From Aquatica leii (taxonomy: Eukaryota; Arthropoda; Insecta; Coleoptera; Lampyridae), in contig CM069432.1 in assembly GCA_035610365.1 (NCBI GenBank), positions 186,729,027 through 186,793,026 of the forward strand: a stretch of DNA of 64,000 nucleotides, given 5' to 3'. A program made the position numbers and the translations under genes. The number at the start of each line of letters is the position of its first letter. Positions within the stretch are counted from its first letter, which is position 1. Below are positions 36,481 to 48,724 of the stretch, in pieces. The notes under the pieces are model-generated. The model was not told the DNA's origin. It was given only the letters and a program-made list of their open reading frames with translations, and did no database searches.

Positions 36481-37076
36481 AAATAATTAATCGCATAATT
36501 TTGTTATAGAGTTAACCCAAAGTTGATTCAAAGGAGTTCCTATAGATGTTATTATAATGAGAAGGTGTTCCAATGGCTACGTCATGGCAAAGCAAGATTA
36601 AAAAATGAAATAATTAGGATGATGCAGCAAACTACAAATTCGCAAACCATTGATTAAAAATTATTATAGTTTAGACAAAGATACTGTACAAATTTCTTAA
36701 TAAAAAATGACTTAAAACTAATCATTTCATGCTTTTTGTGTTTCTTATGGTATGCTATTAAAACCCTGTAAAAGCATGCAAATCAATTACCTTTTAGTCG
36801 TTAACTTTGTCATGCTATTCTACAACATAGGAAAGTACTACATTGGCACTATTTTAAAGCATTCTAATGGAACGTGAAAACTTCTACCTTTGGCCTGCTT
36901 TTGTACAACGTCTAATAGGACTCTATAAGCACTAACTGTACAGCATTCTACTGGAGTGTCAAAACCTATCTCTAAACATAAACCATTCTACTGCTACAGG
37001 AAGACTTTCAGTAATATCAATACTGCCTCTATGCTCCTAAAGCATTATTATGGAACCTATTTGGTTTTGTGGGATG

Positions 37077-39587
37077 GTTTATTTAAAAAAACTGTTTTAT
37101 TAAAGACGCAAATCATATGTTGAGTCACGGGTACCTACTTCATAATAATTTCATTTGCCTAATATAATTATTTAAAAACTGTTAAATATTTATAAAATTG
37201 AAAATTAAACTATTTATTTTATGCAATTAGTTTGTAGTAAAAAATTCCACTACTGATAAACAAACGTTATTCCATACAATACAATGTAAACGATAATAAT
37301 TAAGCAATGTTAAATAAAATTTAAAAAACGTCTACAAAAAAGAAAATACGTAGATTTTATCATAGTTAACTATTGTAACATCAAGAGCTTGAAACTTAAA
37401 AAAATGTAACAATATCAAACAGAAGAAATGATGTAAACCAAACGTAATTGTTACATATAATATTAAAAAATGGCGCTGGAAAAACATTTTTGGAACCACC
37501 AAACAAACTCAAAAACACAGATCTCACTGTTCTCGCCGCAAAAAATCAAAATTCGAAATGGTTTTCATAGCATACTAAAATAAATCTAATATTTAATAGT
37601 CGTCGAAAAGTGTAATTTTGTCAATAAAATAAGATATTTTCAAAAAACCATTGCTTTTCCGATGCTACATTTCAATAGAAAATTTAATTCTCTGCAATTA
37701 TTTGCATCTTTGATCTTTAATACAGAACACTTTGTATTACACAATTACGTGTTCAAAACTTTTATGGTTACCTCGAATAGTGTTAAACCTCATACCAAAT
37801 ATCATTTCGATACAAAAGCATATCATTCTTTGAAATCATAAATTTAGAAAAAATTTAAACCTGTTTTGTGGACTAACTTAAAGTGCTTATAACTTTATAT
37901 AATTGTAAAGTAGACCTAAAGAGCAAACGTTCCACTTAGCAAAAATTAAGTTTTTTTGTTGCCCTGATATTATGGCATACAGCAGAAAATAATTTTAAAA
38001 TGTAAACTTTAAGAAACCTACAACATTTGTAAAATTTCTTTAGTATTTTCTATAATAAGGAAGATATTCTACTTTGACACACTATTGGCCCACACTGTTC
38101 ATTACAACAACTCACATAACCAAAATATAGAGTAAACATAAATATATCAATTACTACAAGACATAAAAAATATTTTATAACAGGATCCAAGTTTATTGTA
38201 ACAAAAAAGTACAAATTTTTGCAATCGTTCTATCAAAAACAAATAAAAACCTTTAAGTTTTAGTTTTGTTTGTATTTAGATTGTATAAACACTGCATGCA
38301 CGCTTTATCATTTTAATCTGTGTAATTCTACATAGCGTTTAGTACTACAATAATATGTACGCATTGTCTTCAAGAACCTATTTTAATAAATTTAATTATT
38401 TTATTCTGTTTACACCTTAATTACATTATGATGTAGATTATTTGTTTAAATCACGTTTTTGTGTTATTCGCCAACACAACATAAATACAGCCAAGATTAT
38501 TAGTCAAACCAATTGCAGAGTAATATAAATTTATACGGTACAATAAATAAATCAATAGTACAATTGTCATTGCTACTTAGTTACTAGTTCTTGAACCGCT
38601 ATCGAATATAATGTAGTTCATATTCTCTTGACTATCAATTAAACACTTGTGTAAATTATCATTTGAACAGTGTCACGGGGTACTCAGTGTAACAGTTATA
38701 ACTTATAAAATTCCCGTTTATTAAAGTGATAGTTTGGATTCTAATAAAATTGAATGTTGATAAAGTTTATGTTTGTACAAAATTGATTAAAAGTATATTT
38801 ACAAAATTGAATTTTATTCAATGCTCAAAATCAATATACTATAAACACAAAAAGTTTGCATTTTTATCAAGTTTCACAAAGAATCTCAATATCATATTTT
38901 CGTCATTAGAGAGTTGAAAACCGCAGTTATAATGTAAGAACTAAGAAAGTGATTAGAGACACCTATATTTTTTTACGTTGCAATAAATTTATTTATTAAA
39001 CAAAGCATTATTTTTTTTAACTGTTGTAATTATTGCAGTTAATTTTTAATAACCTATTCAAAGACGTACAGATCCCAGCAGGCACAAAAAAATTTAGTGT
39101 TAAACAGAAATTAGTATTGCTCGAAAATTTTGAATTTACATTGTTCTTATGGGGAGAATTTTTAAACAATCACTTAGATGTAAATCGTGCAACTTAAAAA
39201 AAAATTATAATTAATAACAGTTTTTGAAGGACACTGTTGTAGTTAAAATTTAGTTTTTAATATTACATCATAAACTACATAATTTTTTTTTAATTCTTGA
39301 GAATTTTTGAAAATTTTACATGCAGTTACTATTTTATTTCTCTATATAAATCACAAATCACGATTACAAACAAAGTTGACCTATTAAAGTAATTGTTTGA
39401 AATATTTTTGTCTGAATTCCCCAGCATTAAATTCTGGAACACGTGCGCTACTTTTATAGCGCTTTAATAGCGGTGTTCATTTTTTGAAGCGTATTTTAAT
39501 TTTGCTTAATTTAAAGCAGATTAGGAATTTGTTACGTTATAACCTAAAATTTTTAAAAATAAATGTATATTCCTTTGTATACTCTTA
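37077..39587. other. AT-rich DNA, no gene seen
   Basis: No supported gene. The open stretch 38726-38917 has no family features. Confidence 0.4.
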
Positions 39588-41218
39588 CTAGCAGAACCCG
39601 GCATGTGCTACTACGCTAAAAAAAGAAATACATGTTGTGCATTTGTTGGGAAAAAATGTATTTACTTATAAACTTTTTTATAAGAATAAACAATATTTTG
39701 AGTTTTTTTGGTATGTGTGTAAACATAAAGATTTTTCGGCGTTCCAACTCTGGAGCAAGCAATATAATTGTCCGTGCAAAAAACAGGATTTTTTTAAGTT
39801 CAAACCCGCAACACTTAGCGATTAGGCTTGAGCCTTGGTTATGGTAAAAGCCGGACGTACTAAAAACTGTAATCGCTTAAAATCAAAAGGCAGATCGGTT
39901 GAAATCATTGGAATTCGTACTATCAGCAGATCTTCTTCTTTACATTTGCCGCTAATGATTGTGGCTTAAATTCGGCCATAGTTTTTTAACAGCAAGTCTT
40001 GTTCTGTTGCACAATTTTGGTAGATCTAAGTTGCGAATGAGCATCAACGGTGAACCAACTTTTAAAGTTAAGATGTGTGGTGGCATTTCAGATGATTCCA
40101 AAGAGTTAAGAAACTCTATCGGATAGTTTACAGTTTGTTTTATCTTGTATTGTTATTATTTAAATAAAACAGTTAAAAAAAATGAAAAAAACGAAGAAAA
40201 CAAACAAACCTGTATTGCTAACAATATTTGTAGCTCCGAACAAAGTCATTTGAAAGCTCGAATTGTATTTTCAGATGTTTTCCAAAAAATGCTGGGACAA
40301 CGCTGTGTTGCCAGAAACGTAGCTTATAAGTGGTTTAGGTGGCTCAACCAGCGGTGACAACTTGACTTTACCATTCGAACAACACATCCTGGATGATTCC
40401 TTTTGAAATTTCAGTACGTGTCAGTACAAAGAGCGCTCATCGGCCCAACCACAACATTCTGATGATTATCGTAGTCGTAGTCTTTGTCATAATTGAATGC
40501 GGCAAACTGAAAATCAATTTTTTGTCTTGATTGAGCTGCTCATAATCGATTACCTTCAAGTCGGTTTTTATGCTGTTGAGTAGTTTCAATAGCTCTTGCT
40601 GTAGTAGCTCTGATTCGAACTTGTTCTAGACGTGTTTCATGTTGTTCGGGTGTTTCTACTGCTCTTGATTGTCGTTTTCTTAACCTTTTTGGGTGCTATT
40701 TTGACGCTTATTCGTTTTGCATCTGCTGTATTGTTTCAAATTACAGCTCTTTTCGGTGGCATTTTTAATAACTAATACATAAAATAAAATAATATTTCCA
40801 ATTTTTTTATTTATATTTGATTATTATTGCAATTTTTCTTTAAAAAGTGAGATAAATTTGAATGAACAGTCTGTATTATGCGCCATCTTCACACCAATGC
40901 GATCAAAATCTAGATCTATTATTTAACATGATCGACCCGATAACCACAAATGATAAAACTTTTTGATGAGAATAATAGATCAGAATTTTTGTGTTGTAAG
41001 TCTGTATTATGCGCCAACTTCACACTACTGTTTTTAATTTATTTGCGAGTAACGCCACCCTTTGATGAGATTTAAAATTTTTGTATTGGAAAAATCAAAA
41101 ATTGACTTCATGAATAAACCGAATGTGCCTAACGCATTGTTTTATTGGTTTTATTGCAAATCGGTTTAAAAATCTATAACGTACATAGGTAAAAAAATGT
41201 TGGTGTTTTATATACAGA
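39588..41218 (-). mobile_element. internally deleted Helitron
   Basis: On the minus strand the 5' end reads TCTGTATATAAAACACC (from 41218), a typical insect Helitron start. The 3' end reads CCGGGTTCTG then CTAG (39591-39588) followed by T, the canonical terminus. Inside are the N-terminal leader and the last part of the helicase of a Helitron Rep-helicase, with the middle missing. A direct repeat of AGTCTGTATTATGCGCCA at 40874 and 41004 lies in the 5' part. The element is about 1.63 kb. Confidence 0.75.
39622..40762 (-). pseudogene. Helitron Rep-helicase remnants (N-terminus and helicase C-terminus)
   Basis: A start at 40762 opens MPPKRAV and a basic, repeated leader (RRQ/ETRLEQVRIRATTARA-like residues) usual before the Rep domain. 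The Rep catalytic and main helicase motifs are absent. The 3' part (about 39970-39630) shows DLLIVRIPMISTDLPFDFKR, then FLVRPAFTITKAQA and LKKSCFLHGQLY, the final motifs of Pif1-type Helitron helicases. Several stops and frame changes occur. The full protein is normally over 1,300 residues, so most is lost. Confidence 0.75.
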
Positions 41219-41990
41219 AGTGGTTCAAAAGTCTGGAACAAAATTTATAATTTGCAAAATAATTATTTTTCGAAAAATCTTTCTCACAAGTCGCATTTTA
41301 TTTTTGTTCGACACATTACAGCATAACAAATTTACTAAAAAACCAAGATAGCGACCACACGCCATTTTGTAAAAAAATGTAAATGGAAAAAGGGGTCATG
41401 TGGCACATCGTAGGAAAGCTCTTAACAATGGATGTTCAACTCCTAAATTTTAAAACAATCGATTCGTTTGCACTCCGCAAGAAATATCCAACTTTATATT
41501 TACGCCCAGGCGAGACGGTAACAATTAGGTTGCATATGTACTAAGACTGTGTCCGCTTGGTATATAAGTGATAAATAAAATACATTTTATGTATACACAG
41601 CTTGATATAATAAAAGTAACCGTAATAGTCTATATAAACTGTTTGGAAAGTGTAAATCACCTTTGAAAATAGAGTGTAAAAAGCCTACACTTTTTCCACT
41701 ACTTGGCAAATAAAATATACATTTAAGCAATTACAAAAATATAGTTTTTAACTTTATTACGAATGTCTGGAAATCAATGTAATATAAGAACACACTCTAC
41801 AGTCTTAGCAGTCCCGCGATGACCAAAATTTTCATGACACGATCTAATAACAGACCTATTATGTGCTTTACTTAAAACAGCTACATGGTACATTTTTGCA
41901 CTTAATCTGCGTTCAATGGTGAATTAATAACTTTGAAAAAGCATAACCCATCTAGAAATTCTTAGATTTATATCTGTTTTTGATAGTGTA
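41219..41990. other. no gene seen
   Basis: Noncoding sequence between the Helitron and the Gypsy relic. It may contain the 3' LTR of the relic, but I could not find a matching partner. Confidence 0.3.
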
Positions 41991-43242
41991 AGGCGAAAAC
42001 TGTTACAATTAATAATTACTTTAAAATGAATTCCATAAAATTAAGTATGGAAACAGTTTCAACGCGTACACAACAGCCAAGCATTCCAACTCAAAACCGT
42101 GATATTTTACTTCGACTAAAGTTTTACGTTTACTAAAATACGAAACTGGTTGAAATTTTCCTGAATTCTGTTTCTGCATAAGAATAGCTCCATAACCTAA
42201 CAAACTAGCATCACAATGCAAATTCTGTTTTAAGCTCTGGTGAATAAATCGCTAGTACAAGACTAAAAACTATCTTACTCTTAAGAATTTCAAACGCCTG
42301 TTCTTCGTCAACTGAAAATTGAAACTTGGAATTCTTTTTAAGATCATAAAGGGGTTTAACTATGAAATTTGGTTATAAACCTTCTAAAATAAATTGCAAA
42401 ACCAACAAATTTGTGAATATCAGAAATGTTTTTTAGTGTAGGATAACGTATGCATTCAATGCTTGTTGGATTAAGAGTTACTCCAAATTCACTTACCAAC
42501 AATAGCCTAAATAAATTATTTTATAATTGAAAAATTAGCACTTGTTTACACGAAAGACAAGTTCATGCAGAAGTTAAAATCGATATACAAAAATATCTTA
42601 TTTTCACTAATTAACTTCCAGAAAATATTTTTTAAATCTTTGAAAAACGCGAGGCCAAATGGACACCTTAAATATTAGATTGCCCTGAAGGAGTAACCAA
42701 AGACGTGTAGTTAATTGATTCTTCTGCTATCCTAATGTAATGAAACCCATTGTTTTAAATCAAGAGATGTGAAATATCTTTTGTAATAAGTCTAAGTGTG
42801 GCACTAGAAAATTTTTTTTCACAGTAATGACATTTAAGGCACGGTAGTCTACATATAAACGTACTTTATTATTTTTCTTGCGTACTAATACCATGAAGAA
42901 GTCCGGACAATCTTTTAACTGGTGGTCTTGCCACACGGAAACAACTTCTTTTTTCTTTCCTTGGTTTTCTGCATTCTACTGTCTTATGGTTACTACGATA
43001 GCAATTAAAACATTTTTGAATTAGTTCTTAACTAGTACTAGATGTGCTGTGAGATGGATTTGGAATACTTCTTAGTTCAAATTTTCTAGTGTGACCTGCA
43101 GTCGCAAGACTGTTTCGGTCACTGCTGGTAACACTCGACAGTACTTGTAACAGTCTTTCTGTATATTGAAAGCATTGCATTCGAACCTGGGATTACAGTA
43201 GGTACTGGGTTGTCGTATCCATCAATAAGGTTGATTACAGGC

Positions 43243-43903
43243 CGATTCTCATTAGAGCATCACTAAGCAGCGCGTCGCAGCGCTGCGCGACGCAGCAAGC
43301 TGCTGCTCTTAATTGTTAGCGGGTCATTTAGTGCAACCGTTCTCACTAAGACAGCGCAGCGCAGCGCTTCGGGTTACCTCAGAAGGCAGCAAAACTTGAA
43401 TGGTCGGGTGAGCATTCTTTCGCTGCTTGCTGCTTATCAATACGCAGCAGCCAGGAATGTGCTTGCAACAGAATTCAGTAGTTTCGTCATTTTTAACTCT
43501 TAAGTCATTATATATGTGAATTTGCAGTAGTAATAGCTCTTTGTTTTTAGTTTTTAAATTTGTTCCCTAATAATTTTCGTTTTAAAAAGTGATAATTATT
43601 ATACAATGCCGAAGCTGAATAACGACAAAGTGGAAAAACTAATAGTGCTTGTGTCCGAGTATAAAGAACTGTATGATATGAGCAATCGAAATTACAGCAA
43701 CCAACTTGCCAGCACATCATCATCCGACGATGAACTGCTTTCGTCGCCTGTATACATCGCGCCGGGAAAACGCAACTAAATGCTTACGACTTGATTTTCG
43801 CTGCTGAAGTGTGAATACCCCTACAAAATTCTGCTGCTTGCCACAGTTTGTTGCGTCGCGCAGCGCTGCGACGCGCTGCTTCGTGTTGCTCTAATGAGAA
43901 TCG
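43243..43903 (+). mobile_element. 661-bp Harbinger-like nonautonomous element inside gag relic
   Basis: The ends are inverted repeats of more than 50 bp: both read inward CGATTCTCATTAGAGCA, then a CGC/GCAGC-rich block (GCAGCGCGTCGCAGCGCTGC). Taking it out leaves the surrounding gag reading intact in frame, so it inserted into the gag sequence. Inside is a short ORF resembling the start of a MADF-domain protein, the usual second gene of insect Harbinger elements. The local GC content is far higher than the neighbourhood. The exact target duplication is unclear. Confidence 0.82.
43606..43779 (+). CDS. 57-aa MADF N-terminus-like ORF within the Harbinger-like element
   Basis: The ATG at 43606 follows a clean leader. 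The product begins MPKLNNDKVEKLIVLVSEYK, then ELYDMSNRNYSNQ, matching the first helices of MADF DNA-binding domains, and then jumps to a serine/acidic tail (STSSSDDELLSS) and ends at TAA 43777. The core of the domain is missing, so an internal deletion of a longer accessory gene is likely. Whether it is translated is unknown. Confidence 0.5.
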   Translation: MPKLNNDKVEKLIVLVSEYKELYDMSNRNYSNQLASTSSSDDELLSSPVYIAPGKRN

Positions 43904-44330
43904 ACCTTAAGTCTTGCTCGCAAACAGCAGCCCGATTGCCTAACATAATTTTATCACAATAATAATCTGCAAACCTTTCACTTCTTTTCCATCTTCTTGC
44001 TTCGAAATGCTTCATTAAACAAACTTTGTCTGGTCTACTTAAAAATATGGCACTTAGTGCAGTCTTTAAAACCTTCGAATGATGCCTTACTGCAGTCATG
44101 TGCATTCTGGCATCTTCTATACCATATAATTCTTGTGTTTCATCAGCTTGCAATACCCATAATTCTGCATCAATATCATTGCTGTTGCTACTAAAATCAA
44201 GTATTGACGTGCCCGCTTCTTTGTTCGAAATCGTATTAATATTGTTGGTAACTACATTATTTGGTCTAATGAATAAAATGAAATAATTGCTCTTATAGTA
44301 GCTTTAATGATGTCCTCAGCACTTATCTAT

Positions 44331-47112
44331 AAAGCTTCGGTGAGGGCTTGCATTTTTTCATTCGAATGGTTCGCCAATTCCTTAGATTAAAATGTGGTTG
44401 AAAGTAATCTTGAAATATTTCGTCAATAACCAATGTAATTTAGTCATTCCTATCTCACTTCTAAATCTGTAGAAAACGTTTTGATTTATTTTCAACATTT
44501 ATAAACTTGTACAATACTTTAAACAATAAAACATAAGCAGTCAGACTCAAAAACATTAAAAAAACAGTATGAATTATGAACAACGAATGTAGCGGCAAAA
44601 CTTCTACCTCCAATTTTCATCCTTGCCAACTAAAACTAAACAGTATTGCCAACTTAAATAACAAGCCTTTACTGTAGTAATTAAATATTTTAAGAAATGC
44701 TTCAAGTTTGTAGAATAGAAGTATTTCTGGTCCTTAGAAGCATAAAAACTTGTTGCATTACACAATGTCCAATACCTTTTAATTTACAATATCTAAAATA
44801 AGTAAATAAATAATCATTTGATTAACTCCATTTCACTCTAATTTTTATAACTTAATCGTTGTAAATTGATACAAAAACTTTATTTTCGATTACTATTTAG
44901 ATAAGCAAAAATGTATATACAGAGCTACTAACTGTTACAAAAAAACTTTTTATAGTCTTAAGCTTAACAAAATCTTTTTAGAAAAAGAAAGTGCAAACAA
45001 TGTATAGCTATTACAATATGAAGGCTTATTATTGTTTAAAATTCTGTGTCAGCTTCCTTATTTGCAAATAAAAGCATTACACCGAGCGAGTCTTTTAAAT
45101 TGTTTAGTCTTTAACTATTCCTCGTATATACAACTCGCAGTACTTTAACTTAAAAAGTGTTTAATCGATATCTCAAATTGTCAAAATGAATAAGAAAAGT
45201 TTAAATTAAATCGTGACACGTTTCAAAGTTTCATTAAAATGATTAATAGATCTCAATACATAGAAATTCATTATTTATCCTGAAATTGTACGCATATTTT
45301 CTCGCTTCATTTTAAAGAATGAATTAGATACTTTATTTAAGTATTTTAGTAAGTAAAATTTCTTCATTTTTTCTATTATGTCTCCCAAGCTACAAAAACC
45401 TAATCTAAACTCATATAAATCACCTTTTTAAAACCTTAAATTAGAATGATATATATTCCTTGGAAATAAATCAGAGGAAGAATTTTATATTGCGTTATAA
45501 TTCCTTAGGGACAAAATCCAACAAAAATTCTCCCTAATAAAAAACTTCTATCTTTGACTTATGAAACAAAAATATGTCATTTTTTATACAACCTTATTCT
45601 TTACTATTTGATAACCTTTAACTATAAAGCATTTTGCAATCCCCAGTTAGATGTTTGGAAATAACACAATGAACTGTAACGATCCTTTCGTTTACGGAAA
45701 ATACAATAATAAAAGAAATCCATACACTTTTATATACATAAAAAATCGAATAGGGTTGCGTAATAAAAAACCTTTTCCGGAGGCAATATTAATTTTTTTA
45801 ATATTATTACGCCACATCCGTTAAGTGTCAAATATACGTTGTGGTTGAAAGCGTTATTTGATTGATGGATGCTGTCATGTTTACATTGTTGAAAAAGTAT
45901 TGCTTACTGAAAAGATAGAATTTTTAACAGATTTTTGTAGTTGACAATCTTGTTGTTACAAACCAAAATTTAAAATTGGTTATTAGAAATTTATTTGATT
46001 TAATTTTAACAATAATTACACAAATATTTGAAATTATTTGTGGCTTTCATACTAAGCTTTACGTCAGATAACCATACGGTTCAATGGTTTTATAAATCTT
46101 TTTTTTTATGTTTCTTAATTAACTAACGTATATGTATTATAGTTTGTTATAACCAATAAATTATCATTTATTATAAAACGGCGAACTGTATATATACAAG
46201 TAAATTTATTGTGTACATCACAATTAACAAGAAATCTCTGTTGCATAATGCTACCAAATGATTTACTTATAAAAAGCCATTAACCAAAAAACAAAGTTTT
46301 TAACTACCAGTTAGCAATAAAATGTCTTTTTTCTAAAACATACTTATTACTGATTACTCAAATAAAAATTAATTTAATAAATTGTGGTTATATACTTGCA
46401 CTCTGAACTTCTTAATGCATTGGTTAGAAAAAAAAATGATCCCGACAGTTACAATAAAAAGATTCACATACAAGTTTTATTTGAATTATCAAATAATTTG
46501 TTTTTAAAAAGATTTATTTTTATTTGAACAACAATTTTATCAACGTTGTTACATTAGTAGCAAAAACTAGTCTCCTGTTTTAATTCATAATTACAGTATT
46601 TATAAACTATCTTATCTAAAAAGGAATAGTTATATTATCTCTTGCGACGTCTGCAAGTCCTTGAATATAACTTACATACCATTACTAACCTAAATCATTT
46701 GTTTCTTGAACTGAATATTACGTACCATTAGCGTTGTTATTAGGTGTAAGGAAATACTCGAATTTATAAAAAATAAGGAGTGTTAGTAACGCGCGCACGA
46801 AAACCCATATTTCAAGGTTAAATGTCGTTAAGGGTATTTTCGCACTCCGTGAGAATTAAAATCTCTTGTGGGCGTGTACTGTATTCTTGCATAATTTATA
46901 ATCAAAGACAACCGTTCTATATTAAACGTATGTAAAGAACAAGAAAGTACATTAAAAGTGTCATGTTATATTTTACGACGCTTTATAATCATCAGATACA
47001 TTTTATGTTAAAAAGTTGGTTAAAATTTTTCGAGTATAAAATTTGTCCTCGACACGCCTACTTTTTGTAGACGGTTGTCAAACGATTCACTTTCCCGTAA
47101 CGTCTTGTATAA
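44331..47112. other. AT-rich DNA, no gene seen
   Basis: No coding frame with family features and no clear repeat. Possible 5' remains of the Gypsy relic lie at its left edge. The short open stretch 47020-47208 overlaps the LTR start and is not a gene. Confidence 0.4.
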
Positions 47113-48654
47113 TGTACCCACCCCTTGTCTGGGTGGTACTTTTATCTTTAAGGTGCTTCGGGTAGCTAAGTGGAGACTGAAGTAAATAATTGTTAACTTA
47201 CAATGCATATACTTATTATTACCACCGAATACAAAATGAATCGTATTAATATAATAACAACGGATAAAATAACGTAATTATACTAATTAACAAGTGATTA
47301 CTCAATAATAAACAAAATAAACAGCTTCTTTTCTGGTCGGTTGACCCTGTATTTAGTTTTATTTTGGTCCGGAACGGCTACCCTCTATTGGCGGTTTCGG
47401 TAACTCGGTTATCAGTCCTACAACAGAGTATTAATATGGCGTATTTTATTACCTTATTAAATTGTTGGTTTTTAATTACTGCCAGGCTAAGTGTGAGGTG
47501 TGGTGATTTTATTTCACCTAGGGGAGAACGGGGATTAAAAGCAGTTAAGGAAACACACAGGTAAGCAATTAATAAATCTTGAAGAATCGACGGCGGACTT
47601 TGACCTCTTGTTTCTTAATTCCAAAAATTTCATTAAAAGTAGGTAATTACGGCTCGGATAATTATGAAACTTTACAGGTCGGTGGACGGTGCTATTGTGG
47701 ACAACTTTTGATTGAGTGGATTGTGAATGGGTCACAAAATGTAATTAAAACCTTTGATTGAATAAAATTCAAGGTCAATAACGTTAAATTCGATTGTTAA
47801 ATGAAACTAAACAAATTCATGAACTCGGAAAAGCTGGACAGGTAAATCGAATATACAATTAATAATCAGGTGAATATGATTCCACGGCGCGTTACTAATT
47901 AAAGTTTTACGGTAACTTTAATGCACAATTAATGATCAGGTGAATATGATTCCACGGCGCGTTACTAATTAAAGTTTTACGGTAGCTGTTTGTTTATAGC
48001 TCCTTCAGTTACATAAAGTTCTTTTCTTTGAATTATTAAATCTTCGAGCCGGGCTTTACCCAACCACAAAAAGATCGCAAACTTTAAACAAGGGCCTTTA
48101 TGTAACCACTCGGAAGTTGGATTAATTAGTGCTAATCCTCGGGCCAGGCAAATTCCTAACCACTGGAGAATTAACACTTCCAACAGGAACAAACGGATAC
48201 ACGACTTTACAAATTTTACACTTACTCTGAATGATGTTCGTGGCGGTGACGGTAATTTTAATGAATGAGAGATGAACGAAATGAAACAGGTCCAGGTGAA
48301 TCGCAGCGTAGTCGGTGTAAATCAATTAACAGGTCGTTCGAGTAGTCCAGGTAATAGCGGTTGTCAACAAAACACAAAAGTAATAATCAGGTTCGGTTTT
48401 TAGCAAAGGTTTCTCGGAGAGAGAGTTTCTGGAAACGGATCTCGGAGGAGAAGGCTAAGTTCGATTCATCTTCTAAGCTTGTGTGGCCGCTTTATACACC
48501 CCGGTGGTTCCGCTTGGCTGCCTTCGTAGGGATCACCGTGCGCATCGTTTCGGATTTGGTGGGGACCTACGATACGGTGAAAGTCCACGCGCAATTTTCA
48601 AATAATTATTGTGAATTTCCTAAAAAATTGCATTACTGGATTCGTATCGTTACA
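47113..48654 (-). repeat. 3' LTR (1542 bp)
   Basis: This matches 55152-56696 along its full length. Differences are few and mostly one- or two-base indels, many in homopolymer runs. It begins TGTACCCACCCC and ends CGTTACA on the plus strand. It contains a tandem duplication of about 70 bp. Confidence 0.95.
47853..47988 (+). repeat. tandem 68-bp duplication inside the LTR
   Basis: Two adjacent units contain CAATTAATNATCAGGTGAAT, GATTCCACGGCGCG and AAGTTTTACGGTA. The same two units occur in the other LTR (about 55893-56028), so the duplication predates this insertion. It might be a promoter or enhancer element of the LTR; this is inference. Confidence 0.85.
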
Positions 48655-48682
48655 TATCATCCCTCCCTGGGAGAAAGAACGA
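48655..48682 (-). promoter_or_regulatory. candidate polypurine tract
   Basis: On the minus strand, immediately upstream of the 3' LTR, lies CTCCCAGGGAGGGATGATA, the position where plus-strand DNA synthesis is primed in LTR retrotransposons. The tract is short and not perfectly purine. Confidence 0.5.
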
Positions 48683-48724
48683 AGACAACGGGGCGAACGG
48701 TGGCGGACCTGCACAGACTTATAC

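Larger units (their letters stand above)
35321..37076. mobile_element. 1.76-kb nonautonomous TIR element with subterminal repeats
   Basis: The left end reads CATCCCACAAAACCATAAG. The right end, reverse complemented from 37076, reads CATCCCACAAAACCAAATAG, and both are followed by a GTTCCAT box. Inside each end lie many short words of the type CATTCTAATGG, ATTCTATA and CCTATAGGA in both orientations. No transposase is encoded. The structure (matching ends plus repeated inner words) resembles CACTA-type or related nonautonomous elements. A target duplication was not clear. Confidence 0.75.
41998..44330 (-). pseudogene. old Ty3/Gypsy retrotransposon relic (gag, RT, RNase H)
   Basis: Read on the minus strand: gag residues from about 44200 (HMTAVRHHSKVLKTALSAIF, then SERFADYYCDKIMLGNRAAV at 43990-43930) are interrupted by a 661-bp insert and resume with VINLIDGYDNPVP near 43240. 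A zinc knuckle CFNCYRSNHKTVEC (C-x2-C-x4-H-x4-C) lies near 42990. Reverse transcriptase pieces follow directly (VRLYVDYRALNVIT near 42860; VTLNPTSIECIRYP near 42470), then an RNase H start MHCDASLLGYGAILMQ at 42221 with FQPVSYFSKRK. Protease seems missing between gag and RT. Many stops and frame changes show an old dead copy. No LTR pair was found. Confidence 0.8.

Noticed and set aside
41219..41990. LTR of the old Gypsy relic
   Set aside because: No matching partner could be found on the other side of the relic, so no LTR is called.
47850..47990. Possible CRISPR-like array in the LTR
   Set aside because: Only two contiguous units with no spacers; it is a tandem duplication present in both LTRs of a eukaryotic retrotransposon.
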